Positions 1-9,356 of a DNA stretch of 64,000 nt are shown here, piece by piece. The notes beneath the pieces were generated by a model. That model was not told where the DNA came from. It made no database searches and saw nothing but the letters and a program-made list of their open reading frames with translations. This DNA comes from FEN-1350 sp964643355 (lineage in GTDB: Bacteria; Planctomycetota; Phycisphaerae; Sedimentisphaerales; Anaerohalosphaeraceae), in assembly GCA_964643355.1 (NCBI GenBank), contig CAZXPW010000018.1, forward strand, positions 13,498 through 77,497, given 5' to 3'. Within the stretch, counting starts at the first letter, position 1, and every line of letters begins with the position of its first letter. The position numbers were made by a program, and so were the translations under genes.

Positions 1-263
1 AAAAGAAATCCGATCACCGTCGTGGTGACCGTGATGGAAATCACGGACATTCGGGATGCCTGCAGGGCAGTCGAACCGGAAAATCGGTACGCGGAAGTCC
101 AACTCAGAAGAATCAGCAATCCGATGATCCCCACAAACACCATCCGCAATAAATAATACCGAATCCGCCGACTGGCGACGCGCAGCTCCTTATCCACGAT
201 CGGCCCCGTGATCGCCTGCAGCGTGATCCAATCCAGCAATCTGTCGGCCGTTGCCTGCGTCAT
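1..263 (-). CDS. ABC-2 type transporter permease, N-terminal part (runs off window)
   Basis: Incomplete: the frame is open from the ATG at 263 down to base 1, giving about 87 residues. The segment GPIVDKELRVASRR followed by a hydrophobic stretch closely matches the same position of the next upstream permease (275-2122), so the two are paralogous. The shared feature is a short amphipathic start, a conserved DKELRVASRR motif and then a first membrane helix, as in ABC-2 permeases of the ABC-type exporter class. It starts 11 bases after the stop of its paralogue, with GAGG just upstream as ribosome-binding site, so it is probably the last or next gene of the same operon. Substrate unknown. Confidence 0.7.
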   Translation of the reverse strand, partial: MTQATADRLLDWITLQAITGPIVDKELRVASRRIRYYLLRMVFVGIIGLLILLSWTSAYRFSGSTALQASRMSVISITVTTTVIGFL

Positions 264-274
264 CTCGCCCGCCC

Positions 275-2122
275 TCACTCGAAGACTCGTTGACGGACCA
301 ACCGATGTGCCCTCCAGGAAAACAAGAATCCCAGACAAGCGTACAGAACGATCGTGGAGATAATATAGATCACCAAGTGGTTATCTTCGTACAGGTCATA
401 AAGACCCGAATACATCAAATCTCCCTCGAGGAGAATACAGAAGAAAAAGAACAAGGGGTTACAGCATTGAATACCTTCATAGCATGCTGACAGGCCCTGA
501 TCAAGATGCAAAACCGAGCCGAAGAACCATCCCATTACTCCGACAAACAAGGAATCATCTTTCTGCCCCCAATCGATTACCGAGTCGGTCAGGTCGTCCA
601 TATAATTCATCAGCAACGGTAGAAAAATCCATAGAATCAACAGAACAACCAGGCCGATCGTGATGGCGGGCATCGCCCTCTTGCATCGCAGGGCCAGATA
701 AAAACCCAACGATATCACAAAACCGATCGTTAGAAGAATCAAGGGGATGTACTCAAGTACCATCTTCCATTCCAAGGTGTCCTGCCAGCAGTTGATTGTG
801 ACCCAGCCAATAAGAGCCGCCCAGATCCAACCGCTTCGGCGTAAGACGCCGTAGATCTTTCCGCCCAGAATCCGGGCATTGGACAGCGGAGTTGTCAACA
901 GAATCGGCCAGGATTGTCCCTCCATTTCGCCGGTAATGACGGTTACGGAAGCAATGGTTGTTATCAGTACGCCCAACGAAAAACCAGACAACAGTACAAA
1001 TCCCTGAATGTTCCGATTGATCGAAGCCCATGCGTGATAGACTGTCAACGCAAGCAGGATCCACAGTACAATTCCAATTCCAATGGCCATTAGGACCATG
1101 GATACCATCCGATGCCGGGGATGAAAAAAGGGACTGACGCTTTCTTTCCAGATCATTCCCGGCCCCAGCCATTGCTTGATCAGCATGTGGGCAAACCACG
1201 GCCGAAATAAAAAGACCGCCTTTGGGTGATAGCGTTCCGGATGAAAATCCTCTCGTTTTGGTAACTCATCCATCGCTCGTAAACCCCGGATTCGAACCAA
1301 CCGAGAGGCCACAAGCAACAAGAGGATTCCCTCGCAGATCTGAATGGAAAAACTTCCCCATGGAAACGGGACCGTACCTCCGGATATGGAGTCCATATAG
1401 TGGATCATGTAGTAATAGGGGTTGGTTAAAAGGGATACGGTCCCCCAAAAGAACCAGTCTGCGCCGTTCGGCATAAACAATTCAAGCGATATTCCAATAA
1501 CAACGGGGATCAATCCGAATACCAGAAACAGAAACAGCGCCACACAGACCAAGACCATATAGGGTTTTTTGATAAACACCGACAGGGTCAAACTCAATGA
1601 TCCCACCAGAAACACGGTTGCCAGGGTCAGCGCACAACCGCCGACAATCAATCCCCATGGAATCCCGCCGAACATCCGAAGCGTCATCAGAAACGGCAGA
1701 CTGATCGCCAGCATCTGGAGAAGGATGGCGATCTTGCTGGACAGTTTTCCCACGACAACCTCGAATCCCCGGATCGGCGTTGTCCACAAAGTCCCCAGCG
1801 TTCGGTGATTGATTTCTTCACTGATCGAAGGCGAAAGAAAAATCGCCGAAAGGATTTGCAGAGCGATAAACTGGAATACTATCAACCATGTCGTGATCTC
1901 GATTGCCTCCTCCGATACGGACAAACTATTTATTGCGGTCCATTCGGCATGCTGAAGCAGTCGAAGCCAGATGGGAACCAGAAAAAGTCCCAATGCCCCC
2001 ACATAGAAGATGCGAAGCCAATAGGTCCTCTTTCTCCGGCTGGCGACGCGCAACTCCTTGTCGAAGATCGGCCCCATCCAACCGACGGGATTCAACCAGC
2101 TTGTCATCGTCGCAATCTGCAC
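275..2122 (-). CDS. ABC-2 type transporter permease
   Basis: 615 residues with many hydrophobic segments over the whole length and no signal peptide, consistent with a polytopic inner-membrane permease. DKELRVASRR near residues 20-30 precedes the first helix. A second copy of this N-terminal pattern opens the downstream partial gene, so this operon holds two paralogous permeases for one ATPase. The longest frame starts at GTG 2122 with GGA about 12 bases upstream; an ATG at 2107 is a possible alternative. It follows the ATPase at 2207-3133 with an 84-base gap. Probable partner of that ATPase in an exporter; the substrate cannot be told from sequence. Confidence 0.8.
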   Translation of the reverse strand: MQIATMTSWLNPVGWMGPIFDKELRVASRRKRTYWLRIFYVGALGLFLVPIWLRLLQHAEWTAINSLSVSEEAIEITTWLIVFQFIALQILSAIFLSPSISEEINHRTLGTLWTTPIRGFEVVVGKLSSKIAILLQMLAISLPFLMTLRMFGGIPWGLIVGGCALTLATVFLVGSLSLTLSVFIKKPYMVLVCVALFLFLVFGLIPVVIGISLELFMPNGADWFFWGTVSLLTNPYYYMIHYMDSISGGTVPFPWGSFSIQICEGILLLLVASRLVRIRGLRAMDELPKREDFHPERYHPKAVFLFRPWFAHMLIKQWLGPGMIWKESVSPFFHPRHRMVSMVLMAIGIGIVLWILLALTVYHAWASINRNIQGFVLLSGFSLGVLITTIASVTVITGEMEGQSWPILLTTPLSNARILGGKIYGVLRRSGWIWAALIGWVTINCWQDTLEWKMVLEYIPLILLTIGFVISLGFYLALRCKRAMPAITIGLVVLLILWIFLPLLMNYMDDLTDSVIDWGQKDDSLFVGVMGWFFGSVLHLDQGLSACYEGIQCCNPLFFFFCILLEGDLMYSGLYDLYEDNHLVIYIISTIVLYACLGFLFSWRAHRLVRQRVFE

Positions 2123-2206
2123 GCTTGTGGTTCCACGCCCAATACCGACCTAAATCCTATCTCCTATGTCCCATATCCTGCTTTTCTGCGCCGAACGCGC
2201 CGCCGA

Positions 2207-3133
2207 TCAATGGACAATCCCCTGCGTAAGTTGAAGGAAAGCGGTGTCCAGTTTGACCTGCTCGGGCTCGATGGACACCACATCCAATCCGCCGTTCACC
2301 AGTGTTCGCGCGATTATACCGTCGCCTTCGTGGCCCTCCTGAAATGTCACGGCCAGATGATCGCCGTCGAGTTTGACCTCCTGGATCTGCGGCAGCGACG
2401 ACAACAGCTCGACCGCCCGCTCGGCGTTGCTGATCACCCGGACCTTGACCTTGCACTGTACGCCCACCCGCCGCCGGATCTCCTCCATCGTTCCGCTGAA
2501 GACCAGATGGCCGCGTTCGATGATCCCGATATGGTCGCAGATTTCTTCCAGTTCGCTGAGGATATGGCTGGAGATCATGATCGTCTTGCCCATCCGCTTC
2601 AGTTCCCGCAACAGTTCGCGGATCTCGATCCTTGCCCGCGGATCCAGGCCGCTGGCCGGCTCGTCGAGGATCAGCACCTTCGGGTCGTGGATCAGCACCC
2701 GCGCCAGTCCCAGCCGCTGCTGCATCCCGCGCGACAAGCTATCGACGGCGGCGGCCTTTTTGCTGGTCAGGTCCGTCAGCTCCAGGACGCCCTCGACGAT
2801 TGACTTGCGTTTGCTTCGCTCGATTGAGAACGCCGCCGCGAAAAACTCCAGGTACTCGAACACCTTCAAATCGTCATACACGCCCATGAAGTCCGGCATG
2901 TACCCGACCTTGCGACGCACTTCCCGTCCGTATCGGGTCACATCCTGTCCGTCGATGAACGCCTGGCCGCGAGTCGGTTCCAGCAGCGTTGCCAGGATTC
3001 GCATGGTTGTGGTCTTGCCCGCGCCGTTGGGCCCGATGAATCCAAAGATGTCACCCGCGCGGATCGTCAGGTTCAAATCGACCAATGCCGCCAGATCACC
3101 GTAATACTTGCTTAGCCCTTTGATCTCGATCAT
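2207..3133 (-). CDS. ABC transporter ATP-binding protein (ABC-2 exporter type)
   Basis: 308 residues, normal for a CcmA/NatA-type ATPase. Visible motifs: Walker A GPNGAGKTT (residues 34-42), signature LSRGMQQR, Walker B VLILDEP followed by ASGLDP, and the switch histidine in SSH. The last ~90 residues form the extra C-terminal region usual in exporter ATPases. The ATG overlaps the stop of the upstream gene (3130-3133, ATGA), so translation is coupled to the large membrane protein. It very likely energises the permeases at 275-2122 and 1-263. It is also the only ATPase in this operon, although the operon holds an importer-type permease and binding protein (12349-15812). Confidence 0.9.
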   Translation of the reverse strand: MIEIKGLSKYYGDLAALVDLNLTIRAGDIFGFIGPNGAGKTTTMRILATLLEPTRGQAFIDGQDVTRYGREVRRKVGYMPDFMGVYDDLKVFEYLEFFAAAFSIERSKRKSIVEGVLELTDLTSKKAAAVDSLSRGMQQRLGLARVLIHDPKVLILDEPASGLDPRARIEIRELLRELKRMGKTIMISSHILSELEEICDHIGIIERGHLVFSGTMEEIRRRVGVQCKVKVRVISNAERAVELLSSLPQIQEVKLDGDHLAVTFQEGHEGDGIIARTLVNGGLDVVSIEPEQVKLDTAFLQLTQGIVH

Positions 3134-5334
3134 GGTTTACCCTGCTCTTTCTGCTCGGTTGGAAAGATCACCTGTCGTACCCATTGTACATGGCTTTCCG
3201 GATAGGTCCGGTCCTGGAATGAAAACGGAATCGCCGGATCCGAAAACCACGCGCACACGACCGCGGCGTTGCGTTCCAGATAACGCTGGATCCCCTGTGT
3301 TCTAAGAAGGACGCCCGGGGAAGAGAACACCGATACATCCGACAAGCCGGCGCCGCCCCGGCCCCGCGAATACCGCGGAATCCTTTCGCTAACCTGATCA
3401 TCCCAGGACAGCGCCCTGGGCAGCTCGGGCGGAAACTCTTTCGTTTCGCCGGCGGCCACCCCGCCAAACTCGATCCGTCGTCTCGGATCAATCTGAACAT
3501 ATCCTTCCTTCAGCGGGAATCTCGATCGATTTGTGACGGTCAGCCGATAACCATTTTCCTCCCGATCCAGCCGGCATTCCAAGGGGAATTCGCTGAGGGT
3601 CGTCTCGGTCTGAAGGCACTGGATCGTCCAAATGTTGATCGGGATCGAATAGGGAATGTTGGCTCCGTCGTATTGCAGGCAGTACAGGTTTCGTCCCGCC
3701 GCCTGCTGACGATACGAATACAACTCCTCCTGACTCGGCGTAATCCCCGACCACCACTGCCGTCGGTCCTGCAAGACTCGAGGATTGGCCAGCGGATAAT
3801 CGTCGCTTTTCGGGGCAAAGATGCCGGTCGTATAGGTTGCCCGCGCTCCCGGCTGGCCCTGAATTCCGTCGATGACCGAAACGGTTCGCACCTGCATGGA
3901 ACCGCCCCGAAGCACCTGTACGCCAAAATAGGCCCCGAGCGTAAACAGGGCAATCCAGCCCGCTGAGGTGACCCAGGTCAACGGCAGACGCTCGATCCGT
4001 TTGAGGACCAGGTAATCCACCGGCCCCAGCAGGACCGCCAGCAGAGTCAGCAGACCGATTACCCACCAGATACTCAACGGCCGCATCTGCGCGATGTTGT
4101 AGAGGTGTTCCATGACGGCGTTGCCGGCAGACTGGGTAAATCCGGTTTGGAATCTCCAGTTATTGTATTGGCGGGCCTCTTTCAGTTCGGCCGCGGCATC
4201 CTCCACGAATTTCAGCCGCCGTCCCCGGGGAATCCGGGCGTATTCAACCGGACCTTCAAATCGCCGCTGCAACTCCGGGAGATTCCGGATTTGTTCCAGG
4301 TCGACGGCGCCGACCCCTTCAGTCAGCACCGCGTTGCATCGACCCACCCAGAATCGGGAAGAAATCGTTTTTTGCACATCCGACAAATTTCCGGGGTCAA
4401 AGGTTAGCACGCCGACTCGCCCAAATCCCACTTGCCCGACCGCGAACAAATGGCCCTGTTCCACGCGTCCGTCGTATCGCCAGGCCGGGCTGGGCGGATT
4501 GCCCGCGATGGGACTGGCCGCGATTGCTTCTGGGGTCTCATCCCGCAGTGCCCAGGCCGACAGCACTTCCTTCGGGATCGTCACATTTATCGGCGTTGTC
4601 GGAACAAAAGGAAGCAGGCCCGCGATGGGATTATCCGCCGCCGGAGGATTGGTCGCGTAAACCAACAGGAGCGATCCCCCGTTCCGCACCCACTCACTGA
4701 TCCCACGCAACTGATGCGGATGAAACTCCGACCAGGACGGATCATACAGGATCAACAAATCCAGCGAGGCGTATCCCGTCCAGTCCCATGGCGCGGTCCG
4801 AGCGATTTTGTCCTGAAGATAGACCTGGCCGCTGGCTTGTTCGTTGATCGATATCGCCTGTCGATTTGTTTGAAGGATTCCATGTCTTCGCTGCCCGATC
4901 AGGCCGATCAACATATCGTGAACGCCTACGGAAGTCAGCAGTTGCTTTTGCCCGGAAAAATCCCACAGATCATAATTTCCACTCCAGAATACCCTGTGTC
5001 TTTGTCCTTCGATCCGCACGGTGCATTTGTCGGCGGCGAAAGCCAGTTTGGTCACCAGCGGGATATGTAGGGGAATCTCCGGCGTCAGCACGAACGGGTG
5101 GACCAAGTTCATCGTGTTCAGTTCGTCCTGTCGGGCCGATAACACCAAAGATCCTTCAAACGGCTCCTTGAGGTTTCCCTGGATGTTGACCTCCACCGGG
5201 GTCCACTCCATCGGCCGATAGCAACCGCCCCAGCCGAAGAACACATCCACATTGAACGGGTCTTCCTTCGCCGTCGCCGCTTGCGCCATGATGCAGAACC
5301 AAAGAATCCCGGTCCAGATTCGCTTTCGATTCAT
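3130..5334 (-). CDS. Large secreted/membrane protein of the MoxR-vWA operon, function unknown
   Basis: 734 residues. An N-terminal signal peptide ends near ATA (residues ~20-23). A long extracytoplasmic region follows, then two hydrophobic segments at about 421-441 (IWWVIGLLTLLAVLLGPVDY) and 456-472, then a further ~260-residue domain. The ILYDP stretch around residue 197 and the surrounding alpha/beta pattern resemble the GATase-like domains that sit in BatA-type planctomycete proteins, but I cannot assign a family with confidence. It lies between the BatA-like gene (21 bases upstream) and the ABC ATPase (4-base overlap), and is presumably a structural partner of the vWA proteins in the membrane. 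Confidence 0.75.
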   Translation of the reverse strand: MNRKRIWTGILWFCIMAQAATAKEDPFNVDVFFGWGGCYRPMEWTPVEVNIQGNLKEPFEGSLVLSARQDELNTMNLVHPFVLTPEIPLHIPLVTKLAFAADKCTVRIEGQRHRVFWSGNYDLWDFSGQKQLLTSVGVHDMLIGLIGQRRHGILQTNRQAISINEQASGQVYLQDKIARTAPWDWTGYASLDLLILYDPSWSEFHPHQLRGISEWVRNGGSLLLVYATNPPAADNPIAGLLPFVPTTPINVTIPKEVLSAWALRDETPEAIAASPIAGNPPSPAWRYDGRVEQGHLFAVGQVGFGRVGVLTFDPGNLSDVQKTISSRFWVGRCNAVLTEGVGAVDLEQIRNLPELQRRFEGPVEYARIPRGRRLKFVEDAAAELKEARQYNNWRFQTGFTQSAGNAVMEHLYNIAQMRPLSIWWVIGLLTLLAVLLGPVDYLVLKRIERLPLTWVTSAGWIALFTLGAYFGVQVLRGGSMQVRTVSVIDGIQGQPGARATYTTGIFAPKSDDYPLANPRVLQDRRQWWSGITPSQEELYSYRQQAAGRNLYCLQYDGANIPYSIPINIWTIQCLQTETTLSEFPLECRLDREENGYRLTVTNRSRFPLKEGYVQIDPRRRIEFGGVAAGETKEFPPELPRALSWDDQVSERIPRYSRGRGGAGLSDVSVFSSPGVLLRTQGIQRYLERNAAVVCAWFSDPAIPFSFQDRTYPESHVQWVRQVIFPTEQKEQGKP

Positions 5335-5355
5335 AGTGCTCTCCCGGATATGCCT

Positions 5356-7326
5356 TCACAACCGAATACGCGAATTGTATAAAAACCATTCTCCGCATAC
5401 AATCATCAAAGCCGCCAATACCATCCACGGCCACAGCGGCACATTGGCTCGAGCCAAGGCCCGATCCGCCGCGGTGATTTCCCGGCCCGACAGCGTCAGT
5501 TCTTTCACGGGTGCGATCTGGCTTTCCTGTTCGCTGAGTAAATTGACCGCAAACGCCCGAACCGGCTGTCGAGCCAATTCCACCGAATAGATCCCCGCCC
5601 GGTCCGTTTGCGGATACCGAACGATACCCGCCTGGCCGCTGGATATGGATTCTTTGCTCCCGTCGGGATTCGTCAGCGTTCCGGTTGCGCCAGCCGGCAA
5701 CCCTTCCATCATAATCGGTTCTCCGGTCAGCAGATTGGCCGTCAACTGCTCGCCCGTCTGCGTGCCCAGATAGGCCAGGGCGTTGTACCAGAACAGGATA
5801 AAACTCGGCTCGAAAGGCCAGTTCGATTCCAGGATGTCAAAGGCCACCAGCAGCAGGGTGTTGCCCCCGCGCCTGAGGGTGGCGATCGCCGGGCTGTCAC
5901 GGAATTCCGCCAGGATCTGCGCATCCCGCGGCAGCGCAATCTTGGTCGCCTTGACCGCAAATACATTCGTCAGGTTCACATACCGAAGCACGGCATGTTG
6001 TCCGCGCCAATCGAGAATCGGCTGGTTTTCCAGGGGCTCGGCGGTGGTTGTGGCCTCGATTCCATCCGGAGGTTTTCCGAAGATAATATACGACGCCTTC
6101 GGCAATGATTTGGGGCTGTGCTTGTCGAGGACGATAATGTCGTAGGGCTGTTGGGCGTTCATCGTCTCCGGATCCATCGCGTCAAACTGCACCCCAGAAC
6201 AGACTTCCAGTCGCTGAATCGGGCAGGCCTTCAGGGCCGATTCAATCGCGGGATTGCCCTCGGTAACCAGCAGGACTCGGGTCTGTTTCGGTGGAGACAC
6301 GATCGCCCAAGCTGCATTGTCGCGTTCCAAAGAGTCACTGGCCGTGTGCCGGACCTCGACGACCGCCCCTCCGGCCTGCGTCAGAAGAAACTCTACGGTC
6401 AGCTTGCCCGGCCGTTCCTGGGGCGGATCTCCTTCGGTCTTTTGCGCCGGGATTTCGCGGTTCTGGACCTGCCGGATGTCGCCATTGACGGCGATCTGAA
6501 TATCGCATCGCACGGCCTGTGCCCCGTAATTGGTCAGGGTTGCAAACACGGTTACCTGCTCCGGATTTTCATACGATCGCCGCGCCTGCATCGCCGTGAC
6601 CGCGACATTGTCCCCAACCGATCCGATCGCGAAATACCGAAGTTCATCCGGTCCGACGGCAATCGAATCCCGATCCGCGATCCGGCCGTCGCTGAACAGG
6701 ATCAGCTCCGCCGGTTCCTGTGAGCTGCGGTTGTTCGCTTCCTCGCCCATGGATTGCGCAAATGCCCTGGCCACCAGGATCGACTCGCCCAGCCGGCTTC
6801 GTCCGTCACCCGGTTCGATCGCGTCAATCGCCGCCAGAAGTTGTCGTTTGTCCGCCGTGAAATTGCTCATTACTTTGCACCGGTCGTCGAACGCGACAAT
6901 CATCGCCTGATCCGACGAATCCTGCAGAGAATAGGCCGCTCGGTTCCGCATCGACTCGACCAATATCCGCGCTTGTCGCTTGGCCTCCGCCAGTCGGCTC
7001 GGCAAAACATCGGTCGCGTTCATGCTGGCGGACCGGTCGATCAGAATCACCATTCGCTTGCCGGGGCCGCGCGTCAGGGACATCACCGGACCGGCCAGTG
7101 CAACCGCCATCGCCGCCAGCGCCAAAAGCTGCAACAGCAGCAGGAGATTCCGCCGCAGCCGCTGAAACGGCGCGTTGACTTGCAGATCCTGCACTGCCCG
7201 TTTCCACAATAGCGTCGAGGAGATCATCTGCTCGGTTCGCCGCAGTTTGAGAAAATACAGGATCAAAAGGCCGGATATCGCGATCCCGCCTGTCAGCAAT
7301 CCCATCAGTGGCGTCATCCATTCCAT
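5356..7326 (-). CDS. BatA-like membrane protein with vWA domain
   Basis: 656 residues. A first membrane helix lies at ~8-27 and a second at ~60-82 (LLLLLQLLALAAMAVALAGP). The vWA domain follows at once, with an intact MIDAS motif DRSAS at 97-101 for a divalent cation. The C-terminal half is predicted extracytoplasmic and ends in a last helix near 630-650. This arrangement is that of the BatA (aerotolerance regulator) N-terminal family combined with a vWA domain, normally found with MoxR ATPases and DUF58 proteins, as here. It starts 11 bases after the DUF58 gene. The MoxR/vWA set is thought to act as a metal-dependent chaperone or assembly device at the membrane; the client is unknown. Confidence 0.85.
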   Translation of the reverse strand: MEWMTPLMGLLTGGIAISGLLILYFLKLRRTEQMISSTLLWKRAVQDLQVNAPFQRLRRNLLLLLQLLALAAMAVALAGPVMSLTRGPGKRMVILIDRSASMNATDVLPSRLAEAKRQARILVESMRNRAAYSLQDSSDQAMIVAFDDRCKVMSNFTADKRQLLAAIDAIEPGDGRSRLGESILVARAFAQSMGEEANNRSSQEPAELILFSDGRIADRDSIAVGPDELRYFAIGSVGDNVAVTAMQARRSYENPEQVTVFATLTNYGAQAVRCDIQIAVNGDIRQVQNREIPAQKTEGDPPQERPGKLTVEFLLTQAGGAVVEVRHTASDSLERDNAAWAIVSPPKQTRVLLVTEGNPAIESALKACPIQRLEVCSGVQFDAMDPETMNAQQPYDIIVLDKHSPKSLPKASYIIFGKPPDGIEATTTAEPLENQPILDWRGQHAVLRYVNLTNVFAVKATKIALPRDAQILAEFRDSPAIATLRRGGNTLLLVAFDILESNWPFEPSFILFWYNALAYLGTQTGEQLTANLLTGEPIMMEGLPAGATGTLTNPDGSKESISSGQAGIVRYPQTDRAGIYSVELARQPVRAFAVNLLSEQESQIAPVKELTLSGREITAADRALARANVPLWPWMVLAALMIVCGEWFLYNSRIRL

Positions 7327-7337
7327 CGTCGTTTCCG

Positions 7338-8255
7338 TTATCGAACCAGCCGAATCCGTCGCAGGGTATTCAACACCAGCGTCTCAATCGGCGTGGCGGT
7401 GTTGGCCAACACATACGCTCCGCCCCGGGCCACACAAAAATCCTTCAGCTCGTTGCAGTAGGCCGCCAGATTTCTCCTGTAATATTTCAACAAAGCGGCG
7501 CTAACCGTGATCTCTGCCGTGTCGCCGTCTTCGACATCTACCAGTTTGAGATCTCCCGAAATCGTCGGCTCGGTCTCCTGGGGACTGAGTACCTGAATGG
7601 CGTAAAGTTCATACTGCGAGCTGATCAGCCGCCGAAGGCCGTCGGCATATCCTTCTTTGAAAAGAAAATCCGACACGACGATCATCACGCCGCTGCCGAT
7701 CCGTCCGGCGACCGCCTGCTTGCAGGCCCGGTCAAAGTCGCTGACGCCTTCCGGTTTTCGTGTCAAGAGAAACTCCGCCATTCTCGGCAGATAGACCCGT
7801 CCGCGGATATTGGACAACTGGCCGGTCAATCCGTCCCCGAACGAACTGAGCGTGACGCGGTTGTTGCCCGCCAGCGCGATATACCCCAGGGCCGCACCCA
7901 GTTGCAGAACATACCGCGACTTGTTTGCATCCGGCAGACCCATCGAGCCGGTCGTGTCCAGCATCACATGCACCGTCAGATCTTGCTCCTCCAAAAACAG
8001 CTTGAGGACCAGCTGTTCCAGTCGCCCGTAAATATTCCAATCGACGAATCGAAGATCATCCCCGGGCACATACCCCCGGTGATCGGCGAACTCCACGCTT
8101 TGGCCTCGCCGTTTGCTTCGCCGCTGGCCGTGCAGCCGTCCCCGCAGCATCCGGTGGCTCAGCACATCCAGCGTGTCCAGCCGTGCCAGAAATCCGGGGT
8201 CCAGCAGCTCCGACAGCCCCTTGCGTTTACCTGCTTTGATCTGCGTTTCGCTCAT
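7338..8255 (-). CDS. DUF58 domain protein
   Basis: 305 residues, cytoplasmic. The DUF58 hallmark HRGYVPGDDLRFVDWNIYGR lies around residues 59-80, followed by a vWA-like fold with LDTTGSM (D-x-T-x-S, a MIDAS variant). DUF58 proteins are almost always encoded next to MoxR AAA+ ATPases and are taken to be adaptors between the ATPase and membrane vWA proteins. Here the gene sits directly between moxR (90-base gap) and the BatA-like gene (11-base gap). ATG at 8255 is the only sensible start. Confidence 0.92.
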   Translation of the reverse strand: MSETQIKAGKRKGLSELLDPGFLARLDTLDVLSHRMLRGRLHGQRRSKRRGQSVEFADHRGYVPGDDLRFVDWNIYGRLEQLVLKLFLEEQDLTVHVMLDTTGSMGLPDANKSRYVLQLGAALGYIALAGNNRVTLSSFGDGLTGQLSNIRGRVYLPRMAEFLLTRKPEGVSDFDRACKQAVAGRIGSGVMIVVSDFLFKEGYADGLRRLISSQYELYAIQVLSPQETEPTISGDLKLVDVEDGDTAEITVSAALLKYYRRNLAAYCNELKDFCVARGGAYVLANTATPIETLVLNTLRRIRLVR

Positions 8256-8261
8256 GTTGTC

Positions 8262-8281
8262 ATTCCGGCGAAGACCGGAAT
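8262..8281. repeat. Short palindromic REP-like element
   Basis: ATTCCGG, a six-base loop, then CCGGAAT: a perfect 7-bp inverted repeat inside the moxR-DUF58 gap (8256-8345). It resembles the common dispersed ATTCC...GGAAT palindromes of many bacterial genomes. In the mRNA it would form a hairpin between two coding regions of one operon, possibly tuning expression; that is inference. Confidence 0.6.
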
Positions 8282-8345
8282 CCAGTTTGTTTCTTCAATT
8301 GTAAATTCGATCTTTTGGATTTGTTTAGGGTTTGGAATTTCGGAT

Positions 8346-9356
8346 TCAGGATGTTTCCGCTTTGGGCGTCGCTTCCAGAATCTGTCTGAGCAGATCGTCG
8401 TTGCCGATCCCCTCGGCCTGTCCTTCGAAGTTCAACAGGATTCGATGCCGCATGGCCGGCAGGTACGATTCGGAAATGTCCCCGAAACTGACATGATACC
8501 GTTCGTCCAGCAGCGCCCGCACTTTTCCCGCCAGGATCAGCGTTTGCACGCCGCGCGGTGACGATCCATAGCGAATGTATTTCCTCGCCGCGTCGGGCGC
8601 CGTACCATCGTCGGGATGCGTCGCCATCGCCAGTCGGATTGCATAATCCTGCACATGATCGGCCACGACCACCTGTCGCACCAGTTCCTGGGCTCTGAGG
8701 ATTTGCTCCGCATCGGCCACCGGTTTGGCTTGCGGTGTCTGCCGCGTCGTCGTCCGGTCCAGGATCGTCTTGAGTTCCGCGCGGGTGCTGTACGGCACGA
8801 GAAGCTTGAAGAAGAACCGGTCGAGTTGCGCTTCCGGAAGCGGATAAGTTCCCTCCTGCTCGATCGGATTTTGCGTCGCCAGAACCAGAAACGGCTCGGT
8901 CAGCCGATGGATCATTCCCCCGCTGGTCACCGAGTGTTCCTGCATCGCCTCCAGCATGGCCGATTGAGTCTTGGGCGTGGCGCGGTTGATCTCATCGGCC
9001 AGGATGATCTGCCCGAAAATCGGCCCCGGCTGGAACTGGAACTGCCTTCGTCCCGTTGCCGGGTCCTCCAGCACGATGTTGGTGCCGATGATGTCGGCTG
9101 GCATTAAGTCCGGCGTGAATTGGATCCGCCGGAACGACAAAGACAGCGCCGATGCCAGGGTCCGCACCAGAAGCGTCTTGCCCAGTCCCGGGACGCCTTC
9201 CAGCAGGATATGTCCGCCGCAAAATAAGCCGATCAACACCGAATCGACGATGTCTTCCTGGCCCACGATTACGGTCCCGACCTCCCGCCGAAGCGACTGG
9301 AACATTTCGCGGAACCATCGGCATTGTTCTTGAACTTGCTGAACTGTGTCGCTCAT
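8346..9356 (-). CDS. MoxR family AAA+ ATPase
   Basis: 336 residues, usual length. Walker A GVPGLGKT at 54-61, Walker B IILADE at 117-122 followed by INRATPKTQSAMLEAMQE, and sensor-1 region ATQNPIEQEGTYPLPEAQLDRF, the diagnostic MoxR block. The C-terminal lid domain is present. The ATG overlaps the stop of the upstream vWA gene by 4 bases (9353-9356), so the two are translationally coupled. MoxR proteins form hexameric ATPases that act with DUF58 and vWA partners; all partners lie in this operon. Confidence 0.95.
   Translation of the reverse strand: MSDTVQQVQEQCRWFREMFQSLRREVGTVIVGQEDIVDSVLIGLFCGGHILLEGVPGLGKTLLVRTLASALSLSFRRIQFTPDLMPADIIGTNIVLEDPATGRRQFQFQPGPIFGQIILADEINRATPKTQSAMLEAMQEHSVTSGGMIHRLTEPFLVLATQNPIEQEGTYPLPEAQLDRFFFKLLVPYSTRAELKTILDRTTTRQTPQAKPVADAEQILRAQELVRQVVVADHVQDYAIRLAMATHPDDGTAPDAARKYIRYGSSPRGVQTLILAGKVRALLDERYHVSFGDISESYLPAMRHRILLNFEGQAEGIGNDDLLRQILEATPKAETS

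Noticed and set aside
7308..8561. 417-codon plus-strand frame opposite the DUF58 gene
   Set aside because: Covers the whole DUF58 gene and its spacers antisense; no start signals and no recognisable domain.
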